Source: Leisingera sp. NJS204 (GTDB taxonomy: Bacteria; Pseudomonadota; Alphaproteobacteria; Rhodobacterales; Rhodobacteraceae). From it: a DNA stretch of 64,000 nucleotides. Numbering within the stretch: position 1 is the first letter of the stretch; each line of letters begins with the position of its first letter. A program made the translations under genes and the position numbers. Positions 17,934-26,691 of the stretch are shown here, in pieces. Where the stretch lies: contig NZ_CP035417.1 in the NCBI RefSeq assembly GCF_004123675.1, positions 2,533,501-2,597,500 of the forward strand, written 5' to 3'. The notes under the pieces are model-generated. The model was given only the letters and a program-made list of their open reading frames with translations, searched no databases and had not been told where the DNA came from.

Positions 17934-19175
17934 ATGACCCGGACCCCCCCCAACCGGACCGCATTCCGCGGCCTGCCCCGTGCAAGGCTGCTGGCCGCAT
18001 TGCCGCTGGCCGGGATGCTAACCGGGGTGCTGGCCGCCTGCCAGGGCCCGCTGGACTACGATCTGCGCGGCCAATTGGGCGCCTTTAACACGGCAGGCGC
18101 GGCGCAGTCTGCAACCGCGAACCGGCCTTCGCCGGATGCCCGCGGCCTGATCTCCTACCCCTCTTATCAGGTGGCGGTGGCGCAGCGCGGCGATACCGTT
18201 TCGGACGTCGCGGCCCGCATCGGCCTGCCGCCTGCGGAAGTGGCCCGGTTCAACGGCATGGAAACCAGTGACAAGATGCGCCAGGGCGAAGTGCTGGCGC
18301 TGCCGCGCCGCGCGCCGGACAGCCTGCCTGGCAGCGCCACTGCGGGATCCGTCGATATTGCAACGCTGGCGGGCCAGGCCATTGACACCGCGCCGCTGAC
18401 CTCGCCCAACCCCGGTTCCGTCACCCCTACTGCAATCCAGCCGGTGCCCAAGCCGCAGCCGCCCAAGGTGCAGGCCGGCCCCGAGCCGGTGCGCCACAAG
18501 GTGAAACGCGGCGAGACCGCCTATACTATCTCAAGGCTTTACCAGGTGCCGGTGAAATCGCTGGCGGAATGGAACGGCCTGGGCAGCGATTTTGCGGTGC
18601 GCGAAGGCCAGTTCCTGCTGATTCCCTTGAAAGAAGAGCCCGCACCCCGGCCGACCCCGGCCGCTGCTGCCGTGGCAGTCACCGAACCGGGGGCCGGTTC
18701 CGAAACGCCGGTGCCGCCAAGCGCCAGCCAGCCGTTGCCGGAGGAAAAGGTCGAGCCCGCCGCTGTCAAACCTGCGGCGGAAACCCTGCCCAAGCCGGAG
18801 CTGCCCAAACCCACCCGCGCCAGCAGTGCTGCCATGGCCTATCCGGTGCAGGGCAAGATCGTCAAAACCTACTCCAAGGGGCGTAATGACGGTATCGACA
18901 TCGCTGCCGCTGCCGGTGCGCCGGTGAATGCCGCCGAGGCCGGAACTGTGGCTGCGATCACTAAGGATTCCAATAATGTGCCGATTGTGGTGATCCGCCA
19001 CAGCCAGAAACTGCTGACGGTCTATCAGAACGTTGGCAATATCACCGTGAAGAAGGGCGAAAGCGTGGTCCGCGGCCAGCGCATCGCCTCGCTGCGCGGC
19101 GGCGACGATGCCTATGTGCATTTCGAAGTGCGCGACGGATTTGAGAGTATCGACCCGCTGAGCTACTTGAACTGA
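17934..19175 (+). CDS. nlpD: NlpD-like LysM/degenerate M23 lipoprotein
   Basis: The 413-residue product has a signal peptide with a lipobox (GVLAAC, about residue 38), two LysM peptidoglycan-binding domains (about 80-125 and 187-230), a Pro/Ala-rich linker and a C-terminal LytM/M23 domain (about 300-413). Zinc ligands of M23 are largely missing: the first motif reads GRNDGIDIAA instead of HxGxD, the YxH position is YQN, and HxH is YVH. It is therefore probably an amidase activator like NlpD/EnvC rather than a peptidase. Start ATG 17934 with GAGGAG; the position after surE-pcm supports the name. Confidence 0.88.
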   Translation: MTRTPPNRTAFRGLPRARLLAALPLAGMLTGVLAACQGPLDYDLRGQLGAFNTAGAAQSATANRPSPDARGLISYPSYQVAVAQRGDTVSDVAARIGLPPAEVARFNGMETSDKMRQGEVLALPRRAPDSLPGSATAGSVDIATLAGQAIDTAPLTSPNPGSVTPTAIQPVPKPQPPKVQAGPEPVRHKVKRGETAYTISRLYQVPVKSLAEWNGLGSDFAVREGQFLLIPLKEEPAPRPTPAAAAVAVTEPGAGSETPVPPSASQPLPEEKVEPAAVKPAAETLPKPELPKPTRASSAAMAYPVQGKIVKTYSKGRNDGIDIAAAAGAPVNAAEAGTVAAITKDSNNVPIVVIRHSQKLLTVYQNVGNITVKKGESVVRGQRIASLRGGDDAYVHFEVRDGFESIDPLSYLN

Positions 19176-19203
19176 CGGCGGTAAGGATCTGCGAACAAAC
19201 GAA

Positions 19204-19232
19204 AGCCCGGAAAAATCGCCGGGCTTTTCTTG
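19204..19232 (+). terminator. Rho-independent terminator after nlpD
   Basis: Stem AGCCCGG (19204-19210) and CCGGGCT (19219-19225) with an 8-nt loop and a following TTTCTTGTTT. It lies between convergent genes. Confidence 0.85.
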
Positions 19233-19260
19233 TTTCGGGCATTACGGGCCCCGTTGCGGC

Positions 19261-20103
19261 CTATCGCAACGCCACCCCGTGCCGCCCGGCCAAGTCGGTA
19301 AAGAACTGCCAGGCCACCCGGCCCGACCGCGCGCCGCGGGTCGCCTGCCATTCAATCGCCGCCGCCCGCAACTCCTCTGCATCCGCCTCGACGCCATAAG
19401 CTGCGCAGTAGCCCGCAATCATCGCCAGATATTCGTCCTGATCACACGGATGGAAACCCAGCCACAGGCCGAACCGGTCCGACAGCGAAACCTTCTCCTC
19501 CACCGCTTCTGATGGATTGATGGCGCTGGAGCGTTCGTTCTCAATCATGTCCCGCGGCATCAGGTGGCGCCGGTTCGAGGTGGCGTAGAACACCACATTT
19601 TCCGGCCGCCCCTCGATACCGCCGTCCAGCACCGCCTTGAGGCTTTTGTAATGCTGGTCGTCATGGCTGAACGACAGGTCGTCGCAAAACAGGATAAACC
19701 GGTTCTCCGAGCCGCGCAGGTGGTTCAACAGACGCGCCACCGAGGGCAGATCCTCGCGCTGGAGTTCCACCAGTTTCAGCTTCGGGTGATCGGCCGCCAG
19801 CGCGCCATGCACGGCTTTGACAAGGCTGGATTTCCCCATCCCCCGCGCGCCCCACAACAACGCGTTGTTGGCCGCAAACCCTTGGGCAAACCGGCGGGTG
19901 TTTTCCAGCAGCGTATCGCGGGAGCGGTTGATGCCGACCAGCAGATCCAGATCAACCCGGTTGACCTGTTCCACCGCTTCCAGACGCTCCGGCCCAACAT
20001 GCCAGACAAAGGCGCGGGCTGCGTCGAAATCAGGTGTATCCAAAGGTGCCGGCGCCATCCGCTCCAGCGCCTCGGCGATACGGGTCAATGCGATCTGGTC
20101 CAT
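19261..20103 (-). CDS. DUF815 family ATP-binding protein
   Basis: AAA-type ATPase of the DUF815 family, of unknown cellular role. The 280 residues contain Walker A (LLWGARGMGKSSLVKAV, about 82-98), Walker B (RFILFCDDLSF) and a sensor strand (VVFYATSNRRHLMPRDM), with the downstream SDRFGLWLGFHPCDQDEYL block typical for the family. The gene stands between the nlpD terminator and a short region before the next minus-strand gene. Confidence 0.88.
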   Translation of the reverse strand: MDQIALTRIAEALERMAPAPLDTPDFDAARAFVWHVGPERLEAVEQVNRVDLDLLVGINRSRDTLLENTRRFAQGFAANNALLWGARGMGKSSLVKAVHGALAADHPKLKLVELQREDLPSVARLLNHLRGSENRFILFCDDLSFSHDDQHYKSLKAVLDGGIEGRPENVVFYATSNRRHLMPRDMIENERSSAINPSEAVEEKVSLSDRFGLWLGFHPCDQDEYLAMIAGYCAAYGVEADAEELRAAAIEWQATRGARSGRVAWQFFTDLAGRHGVALR

Positions 20104-20177
20104 GGGGTGCCTCCGTCCGTCAGTTGCCGGATTTCAAAGCATGTTCCAGGCGGGGCGGCAAGAGCGGAGAGACAGGG

Positions 20178-20210
20178 AGCATGGCCGCAAGCCTAGGCCA
20201 TGCTTTTTCT
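20178..20210 (+). terminator. Terminator-like hairpin with its T-run on the + strand
   Basis: Perfect 9-bp stem AGCATGGCC (20178-20186) and GGCCATGCT (20196-20204) followed by TTTTTCT only in the + direction. The stop codon of the minus-strand gene at 20193 lies in its loop. No + strand gene ends here, so the biological direction is unclear. Confidence 0.4.
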
Positions 20211-20636
20211 GCGTGCGGCCATTCTGCGGCCATCCCGGATGTTCAAGCCCATCATTGCAAGGTTCAGCGCACCGGCTAATAACTCAATGCCCTGCACGAC
20301 GATGAAGGCAACGTCAAAATTTCCGGCGCTTGCCCGTGCCTCAAGAAAGAATGCTGCCGGCAGGAGAACCAGCACTCCATTTGCGGCAATAAGGGGCATG
20401 CGCTTCATTTTTGCACGGGCCGGGGCATCCTTGCGCCGGCGTCCGATCGCCATGCCAGAGCCCCCGGCAAGGACCATCGCCGGGATCAGCGCAAACATTC
20501 CCATTAGGATTCTGGATTTGACCAGAGCAATGGTTTCCGGTGTTCCCAAAATCTCGCTGAGCACTGTGGACGTCCAGAACGTCAGGATAATCAGGAAGGC
20601 GGCAACACCAGCGGCTGCATGGATTTTCTGTTTCAT
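20193..20636 (-). CDS. Small four-helix membrane protein, unknown
   Basis: The 147-residue product has four hydrophobic segments (about 9-27, 44-67, 88-105 and 113-137) joined by short basic loops, with GSGMAIGRRRKDAPARAKMKR in the cytoplasmic loop. I recognise no family. It starts 22 bp after the stop of the monooxygenase gene at 20658 and is read in the same direction, so the two may form an operon under the MarR operator at 21047. Confidence 0.65.
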   Translation of the reverse strand: MKQKIHAAAGVAAFLIILTFWTSTVLSEILGTPETIALVKSRILMGMFALIPAMVLAGGSGMAIGRRRKDAPARAKMKRMPLIAANGVLVLLPAAFFLEARASAGNFDVAFIVVQGIELLAGALNLAMMGLNIRDGRRMAARRKSMA

Positions 20637-20657
20637 ATCAATCTGATCCGGAATAAA

Positions 20658-21026
20658 TCAAGCGACACAATGATTGGCGACAGCCAATTTTTTGAAGAGA
20701 TGCGGCTTGGCGGTTGCGCTTTCCGGGTACTGTGCAATGCGGCGTTGGAATTCGGGGTGCATGAATGCCGCGCGAAAGCTTTGCACGTCCTGCCAGACAG
20801 CATAGTTCACATAGGTCGCGCTGCCAGCGATACCCTTGTGCATCTGTGTCGAAATGTACCCGGGCTGCGCCTTCATGAAATCAGCGTCATGCGCCCAGGC
20901 ATCCAACAGGGCTTGCTCGTCAGCCGGGTCGATGGTGAACAGGTTCATCAGAACAACCGGGCCTTCTTCGGCATCCATCTGTTCGGCAAGTGTGACGGCG
21001 GCGTCAAGTTCTGCAATTCCAGGCAT
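20658..21026 (-). CDS. Antibiotic biosynthesis monooxygenase (ABM)-like protein
   Basis: The 122-residue product fits the dimeric alpha/beta-barrel fold: an N-terminal strand VVLMNLFTIDPADEQALLDAW, then MKAQPGYISTQMHKGI and YVNYAVWQDVQSF, as in ABM/EthD-type small oxygenases. The start ATG 21026 has a good Shine-Dalgarno (AAAGGAG on the minus strand); the GTG at 21041 is unlikely. It is divergent from a MarR regulator and both starts face a double palindromic operator, so it is probably MarR-controlled. Substrate unknown. Confidence 0.75.
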   Translation of the reverse strand: MPGIAELDAAVTLAEQMDAEEGPVVLMNLFTIDPADEQALLDAWAHDADFMKAQPGYISTQMHKGIAGSATYVNYAVWQDVQSFRAAFMHPEFQRRIAQYPESATAKPHLFKKLAVANHCVA

Positions 21027-21046
21027 GCTGGCTCCTTTCACATCAA

Positions 21047-21082
21047 CATAGCATGCTATGTATCATTGCATAGCATGCTATT
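21047..21082. promoter_or_regulatory. Double palindromic MarR-type operator
   Basis: A 14-bp palindrome CATAGCATGCTATG (21047-21060) and a second copy CATAGCATGCTATT (21069-21082, one mismatch) lie between the divergent monooxygenase and MarR genes. The centres are 22 bp apart, two helical turns, so two dimers would sit on the same DNA face. The MarR protein encoded alongside is the obvious ligand by position. Confidence 0.75.
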
Positions 21083-21100
21083 CAAGTGCAGATCTGGCAC

Positions 21101-21532
21101 ATGAAATTCGAAAAACAAAACTCTGCCGGTTATCTGGTGAATTACACCGCCCGCCTGTTTGCCGCCGGCTTGCAGGAACGTATCATCCCGCTTGGGATTA
21201 CCATTGGGCAATTCCCGATTCTGCTGGAACTCTGGGTCAAAGACGGGGTGACCCAGCGCGAGCTGCTTGAAAAACTGGCGTTGGAACAGGCGACCCTTGC
21301 AAACACGCTGAACCGCATGGAAAGAGACGGGCTGATCGTCAGGAAGAAACACCCGTCGGACGCGCGGTCACAGCAAATCTGGCTGACTGCAGCAGGACAG
21401 GCTCCGCGGGACAGCGCATATCAGGCCGCCAACGCACAGAACGAGCAATCCCTTGCCCCTTTGTCAAAGGAGGAGAGAGAACAGTTCAAGGGGCTGATGC
21501 GCAAGATAATCAGCGCTGCGAACAAGGGCTGA
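21101..21532 (+). CDS. MarR family transcriptional regulator
   Basis: The 143-residue product has the MarR winged helix: ITIGQFPILLELWVKDGVTQREL (helix 2/3), the recognition region LALEQATLANTLNRMERDGLI and the wing KKHPSDARSQQIWLT. It is divergent from the ABM-like gene, with the double palindrome in between, which argues for autoregulation and control of the neighbour, probably relieved by a phenolic or other small ligand. ATG 21101 is chosen; GTG 21086 would add five residues. Neither has a strong Shine-Dalgarno. Confidence 0.88.
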   Translation: MKFEKQNSAGYLVNYTARLFAAGLQERIIPLGITIGQFPILLELWVKDGVTQRELLEKLALEQATLANTLNRMERDGLIVRKKHPSDARSQQIWLTAAGQAPRDSAYQAANAQNEQSLAPLSKEEREQFKGLMRKIISAANKG

Positions 21533-21594
21533 CTGCGGACGTCAAGGCCGGAGACCTGATTTCACTGCCATAGATCAATTCTCGCAGAAAGGAA

Positions 21595-21630
21595 AAAGGC
21601 GCACCGTTGCCAGCGCGCCTTTCTGTTTCA
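21595..21630. terminator. Bidirectional terminator between marR and tatC
   Basis: Stem AAAGGCGC (21595-21602) and GCGCCTTT (21615-21622) with a 12-nt loop. T-rich sequence follows on the + strand (CTGTTTC) and more strongly on the minus strand (GCGCCTTTTTCCTTTC), so it can serve both convergent genes. Confidence 0.8.
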
Positions 21631-21643
21631 TGCCATCGCCGGC

Positions 21644-22558
21644 CTACTTGTCTTTGCCGTCTTCAGCTTCGAATTCAGCCATCATCGGATCGTCGGGATG
21701 GGCGTCCATCTCGTCCGCGCCGTCATCCTCATCGTCATAATACCCCTCGGCGCGCAGCTTGGCTTCACGCTTGACCTCAACCCGGCGGACCAGGAAGATC
21801 GAGATCTCGTAGAGGCCGTAGACCACCACAAACAGGATCACTTGCGTGATCACATCCGGCGGCGTCACCAATGCTGCCAGCACCAGAATCGCCACCACCG
21901 CATATTTGCGGACGGCGCCCAGGCCGTCGGCGCTGACCAGCCCGGCCTTGCCCATCAGCGTCAGCAGCACCGGCAGCTGGAAGCACAGGCCAAAGGCCAC
22001 GATGAACTTGATGGTCAGGTTCAGATATTCCTGCGCCGAGCCCTGGAAGACCACGCTAAGGCCCTGGTTCACTTCCTCGCCGGTGACAGCTTCGCCACTG
22101 TTGCCGAACTGCTGGAACCCAAGGAAGAAGTCATAGGCCAGCGGTGTCACCACGTAGAAGGCAAAGCTGGCGCCCAGGATGAACATAAAGGGCGAGGCAA
22201 TCATGAAGGGCAGGAACGCGCCCTTTTCATTCTTGTAAAGCCCCGGCGCCACAAAGCGCCACATCTGGAAGCCGATATAGGGAAATGCCAGGATAAAGCC
22301 GCCCAGGAAGGAGATCTTGATCGCGACAAAGAAACCCTCCTGCGGGCTGATGAAGATCAGCGCACAGTCCTGTCCGCCCTCGGCCAGCACCTGGCACAAG
22401 GGCGCAGTGAGAAAGTTGAACACCGGCGTCGCAACGGTGAAACAGATCACCATGCCGACGATAAAGGCCGCAACCGAATGAATCAGCCGGTTGCGCAGTT
22501 CGGCCAGATGCTCGATCAGCGGCGCGGTTGAGTCATCGATCTCATCCGTGTTGCTCAT
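21644..22558 (-). CDS. tatC: Sec-independent protein translocase TatC
   Basis: Six-helix core of the twin-arginine translocase, which exports folded proteins; it binds the RR signal peptide. The 304 residues begin with [19 protein letters not shown] (the conserved N-terminal glutamate region) and contain [16 protein letters not shown], the family signature, and six membrane segments. A charged acidic C-terminal tail (about 265-304) extends beyond the last helix. The start overlaps the tatB stop by 4 nt, giving a tatA-tatB-tatC operon. Confidence 0.95.
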   Translation of the reverse strand: MSNTDEIDDSTAPLIEHLAELRNRLIHSVAAFIVGMVICFTVATPVFNFLTAPLCQVLAEGGQDCALIFISPQEGFFVAIKISFLGGFILAFPYIGFQMWRFVAPGLYKNEKGAFLPFMIASPFMFILGASFAFYVVTPLAYDFFLGFQQFGNSGEAVTGEEVNQGLSVVFQGSAQEYLNLTIKFIVAFGLCFQLPVLLTLMGKAGLVSADGLGAVRKYAVVAILVLAALVTPPDVITQVILFVVVYGLYEISIFLVRRVEVKREAKLRAEGYYDDEDDGADEMDAHPDDPMMAEFEAEDGKDK

Positions 22559-23034
22559 GATTTGGCCTCTTCTTCCGTTTTCGGCGCCGCAGGCTTCAGC
22601 GCCGCCTCGGCCTCCTCGGCCTTGGCCAGCGCCGCTTCGGCCTCGCGCGCCTTGCGTTCAGCTGCGGCACGCGCAGTAGACGCCTGAATCTTCTTGGCGT
22701 CCTCAGCCCGCTCAGCAGCCAGCTTGCCGGTTTCGCTTTCGGGGTCGAATTTGGTCGGGTCGATCGATTTGGCCATTTCCTGCGCTGCCTGTTTCACCCC
22801 GTCCATGGCAGAGCCCATGGGGTTCGATGCAGCCTTGAGGCCCTTGGCCATATCGTTGATCCCGGCCTCATCCGCCGCGTCATGCATCGCCCGGCTGAAT
22901 TCGCGCGCCATCCCCTTGGCCTTGCCCACGAACCGTCCCACATTTCGGAACAGCACCGGCAGGTCCTTGGGGCCGACCACGATCAGCGCGACCACGCCAA
23001 TGACCAGCAGTTCGGTCCACCCAAGATCAAACAT
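22555..23034 (-). CDS. tatB: Sec-independent protein translocase TatB
   Basis: The 159 residues start [26 protein letters not shown], the single membrane helix plus hinge of TatB (Glu8 and the GP hinge are present), followed by an amphipathic helix and a long Ala/Glu/Lys-rich tail (about 85-159). TatB forms the substrate-receptor complex with TatC. It lies 6 nt downstream of tatA and overlaps tatC by 4 nt. Confidence 0.95.
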   Translation of the reverse strand: MFDLGWTELLVIGVVALIVVGPKDLPVLFRNVGRFVGKAKGMAREFSRAMHDAADEAGINDMAKGLKAASNPMGSAMDGVKQAAQEMAKSIDPTKFDPESETGKLAAERAEDAKKIQASTARAAAERKAREAEAALAKAEEAEAALKPAAPKTEEEAKS

Positions 23035-23040
23035 AGACGG

Positions 23041-23256
23041 TTATGCCTTGTCTTTTTCGGTCTCGGGCGTGACGTCTTTCGCTTCGGCGGCGGTATCTTC
23101 TTCCAGCTCCTTGCTGCCTTCGCTGATGCCCTTCTTGAACGAGGTGATGCCTTTGCCGACTTCGCCCATCAGCGAGGAAATCTTGCCGCGGCCGAACAGG
23201 ACCAGAACCACGACAGCGATAAGCAGAATGCCAGGCAGGCCGATGTTGTTGAGCAT
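23041..23256 (-). CDS. tatA: Sec-independent protein translocase TatA
   Basis: The 71-residue product has the TatA layout: a short N-terminus, one hydrophobic helix ([18 protein letters not shown]), the FGRGK hinge and an amphipathic helix ([16 protein letters not shown]), then an acidic tail. TatA oligomerises to form the transport pathway. A Shine-Dalgarno AAGGAGAG precedes the ATG. It is the first gene of tatABC. Confidence 0.95.
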   Translation of the reverse strand: MLNNIGLPGILLIAVVVLVLFGRGKISSLMGEVGKGITSFKKGISEGSKELEEDTAAEAKDVTPETEKDKA

Positions 23257-23412
23257 GAGAGTCTCTCCTTCTTGTTCCAGCGCGGATCAGCGGCGCCGGT
23301 GGAATTATTCGCTACGGGTTTAGCGCGGGCTGCGCGTTGAGCGAAAGCAACTCTGCGCGCGCAATGCACCCGCAAACCCCGGATTCCGCGTTTTTTGCAG
23401 GCAGCCCGCAGT

Positions 23413-23436
23413 CAACTGACATGTATATGTCAGTTG
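23413..23436. promoter_or_regulatory. Inverted-repeat operator candidate
   Basis: CAACTGACAT-GTAT-ATGTCAGTTG is a perfect 10-bp inverted repeat with a 4-nt centre. It lies 46 bp upstream of the ABM-like gene at 23483, where a regulator could block its promoter. No T-run follows, so it is more likely an operator than a terminator. The ligand could be the YafY/WYL regulator encoded next to that gene. Confidence 0.6.
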
Positions 23437-23482
23437 CAGCCCGGTAAATCCACCCCATCACAAACACCAAAGGAGAAACGTG

Positions 23483-23791
23483 ATGAGCAAACATGTCGCC
23501 GAAATCGTGACTTTCAAACTGGCCGCAGGCGTGAGTCCCGAGAAATTCGTCTCTCTCAGTCAGGCAACCGAGGCTTTTGTCCGTGCCCAGGCAGGGTTTG
23601 TCCACCGGCAGCTGAGCCAGGGAGAGGACGGCAGCTGGACCGACTATGTGATCTGGAGGGACATGGAAACGGCCCGCAAGGTCGCGGCGGAATTCCACAA
23701 TCAGGATTTTTGCGGCGATCTGATGGCAGCAATTGCTCCGGATACGGCCAATATGCGCCATGAAACCGTGCTGTGGGACATGGCGTCCTGA
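23483..23791 (+). CDS. Dimeric alpha/beta-barrel (ABM-like) protein
   Basis: The 102-residue product has the ferredoxin-like small-barrel pattern (AEIVTFKLAAGVSPEKFVSLS, then FVRAQAGFVHRQLSQ, then YVIWRDMETARKVAAEF) of ABM/Dabb-type proteins. It could be an enzyme acting on a small hydrophobic substrate or a stress-binding protein. ATG 23483 has Shine-Dalgarno AAGGAG. An inverted-repeat operator lies upstream and a YafY-type regulator gene 80 bp downstream on the same strand. Confidence 0.7.
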   Translation: MSKHVAEIVTFKLAAGVSPEKFVSLSQATEAFVRAQAGFVHRQLSQGEDGSWTDYVIWRDMETARKVAAEFHNQDFCGDLMAAIAPDTANMRHETVLWDMAS

Positions 23792-23871
23792 TCTGAACCC
23801 GGCGGCGTCCGGCAGTCCTGCCGGGCGCTGCTCTTGACCTTGCACCCTGTCCCGCGCCAAGGGTTGTTCCC

Positions 23872-24546
23872 ATGCGCCGCACCGACCGCCTTTTTGAAAT
23901 CATCCAGATCCTGCGCGACGGGAAGCTGCACCGCGCCCTGGACATTGCCGAACGGCTGGAGGTCTCGACCCGCACCATCTACCGCGACATGGATACGCTG
24001 GCGGCTTCCGGCGTGCCGGTCGAAGGAGAGCGCGGTGTCGGCTATATGGTGCGCGAGCAGATCAGCCTGCCGCCGCTGACGCTGACCCCGGAAGAACTGG
24101 AGGCGCTGAATCTCGGCATGGCAATCGTGGCCGAGGCCGCCGACCCGGACCTCAAATCCGCAGCCCAGTCATTGGCGGCCAAGGTGGACGCGGTGCTGCC
24201 GGAACAGACCATCGCCGAAGCCGACGCCTGGAAATTCGCGGTCTACCCCTTCTCGGACGCAGCGCGCGCCCTTGCCCATATGCCGGCCCTGCGCGCCGCC
24301 ATCAAAGCCCGCCAGAAACTGCAGCTCAGCTACCGCCGCATCGACGGCACCCTGACAGACCGCAGGATCCGCCCTCTGCACATGGAATACTGGGGCCGGG
24401 TCTGGACCCTTACCGCCTGGTGCGAGACCCGCGGCGCCTTCAGGGTGTTCCGCGTCGACCTGATCGAGGACGCCTCCGCCCTGCCGGAACTCTTCGTCGA
24501 CGAACCCGGCAAACGCCTGCAGGACTATGACCCATACGGCTCCTGA
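23872..24546 (+). CDS. YafY/WYL-domain transcriptional regulator
   Basis: The 224 residues begin with a DeoR-like HTH_11 (RRTDRLFEIIQILRDGKLHRALDIAERLEVSTRTIYRDM is the helix-turn-helix region, about 1-39) and carry a WYL domain (about 130-205; LSYRRIDGTLTDRRIRPLHMEYWGRVWTLTAWC), which senses a ligand such as a nucleotide. It probably controls itself and the ABM-like gene upstream. A dispersed repeat follows its stop. Confidence 0.88.
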   Translation: MRRTDRLFEIIQILRDGKLHRALDIAERLEVSTRTIYRDMDTLAASGVPVEGERGVGYMVREQISLPPLTLTPEELEALNLGMAIVAEAADPDLKSAAQSLAAKVDAVLPEQTIAEADAWKFAVYPFSDAARALAHMPALRAAIKARQKLQLSYRRIDGTLTDRRIRPLHMEYWGRVWTLTAWCETRGAFRVFRVDLIEDASALPELFVDEPGKRLQDYDPYGS

Positions 24547-24562
24547 GTCCCGGTATTCACCT

Positions 24563-24612
24563 TTGCAAAAATACTCCGGGGGAGGCCCGCAGGGCCGGGG
24601 GCAGCGCCCCCT
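24563..24612 (-). repeat. GC-rich dispersed repeat, copy 2 (inverted)
   Basis: Reverse complement of this stretch reads AGGGGGCGCTGCCCCCGG, then GCCTCCCCCGGAGTATTTTT, closely matching the copy at 6845-6896. It fills the whole gap between the convergent yafY-like and GNAT genes and touches the GNAT stop codon. It probably serves as a terminator. Confidence 0.6.
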
Positions 24613-25462
24613 ATCCCAGCTCGAAACTGGTGACACCGTAGATCAGATCCGTTTCCAGCTGCGGCGCCGCACCGCGGTACATCCGGGCGGTTTCAAAAAC
24701 CGGCGCCAATCCCAGGGAGCGCGCCAGATCCACCGCAGCAGCATGGGGTTCCGGCACATCCAGAAACACCTCCTGCCCTTCCGGCAGTTCTTGCAGCAGC
24801 CGCGCCACCACCGCTTCTGCCGCCGGGCGCGACGTGGCAACAAGCGGCCCGATCTTGCAGCCGCTGGCGCAGGGCCGCAGGGTGCCAAAAGCAGCAAGGC
24901 CGCCATGCTGATGCGCGGCGCAGGACACATGCCCCTCAGCCCCCAGCCAATGCTGCCAGAACCCCCGGCGCGGCGCTGGGAAGACGCGGGCATCCAGCGC
25001 CTCCAGCTCTGCCCCCGGTTCTGTCAGCGGTGTCACCTCATAATCCTGCGAAACCGCCAAGCCGCCGGACAGCACCCCGCCAAAGCGGATGTTGCGATAG
25101 GCCAGTTCAAAGCCGGAGCGGCGGTAGTTCCCCTGCTGGTCCACTACACCGTCCAGGCCAACAACCCGGCTCCCGGCGTGTTCCAGCGCCTTTTGCCACA
25201 GGGCATAGCCATACCCCTGCCCGCGATGCTGTGATGCAACGATGTAGAAACCGAGGAAGGCAAACGCCTGCCCGTAATTCACCACCGAGATGCAAGCAAT
25301 CATCTGCCCGTCCAGGAAACCGCCCCAGAACCCTTTTGGATCGGCGGAGCCGAAACAGGCGGCGTCCCGATGGCCGGGGTTCCAGCCTTCACGCGCGGCC
25401 CAGTCAACGGCAATCTGGATTTCCGCGCCGCTCAATGCCCTGATCCGATAGCTATCCTGCAA
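24611..25462 (-). CDS. GNAT family N-acetyltransferase (two-domain)
   Basis: The 283-residue product has an N-terminal GNAT domain with the acetyl-CoA loop (YIVASQHRGQGYGYALWQ, about 76-93) and a second C-terminal domain (about 150-280) like that of two-domain acetyltransferases of the GNAT_18 type. Substrate unknown. The start is inferred as TTG 25462, which has AGGAGG at the ideal 5-nt distance (25468-25473); the TTG at 25489 has none. It is convergent with the regulator gene. Confidence 0.8.
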   Translation of the reverse strand: MQDSYRIRALSGAEIQIAVDWAAREGWNPGHRDAACFGSADPKGFWGGFLDGQMIACISVVNYGQAFAFLGFYIVASQHRGQGYGYALWQKALEHAGSRVVGLDGVVDQQGNYRRSGFELAYRNIRFGGVLSGGLAVSQDYEVTPLTEPGAELEALDARVFPAPRRGFWQHWLGAEGHVSCAAHQHGGLAAFGTLRPCASGCKIGPLVATSRPAAEAVVARLLQELPEGQEVFLDVPEPHAAAVDLARSLGLAPVFETARMYRGAAPQLETDLIYGVTSFELG

Positions 25463-25505
25463 CTGCACCTCCTGTCTATTTGGAGACAAAAATGCCCTTC
25501 AACTA

Positions 25506-26612
<1,107 letters not shown>

Positions 26613-26691
26613 GGGGCCTCGGGGCTGTTTTCCGCGCGAAACGCTGGGGTCACGCCGGGATAGCAACCCTGCCGCAAGGCCGCAAGCCGCT

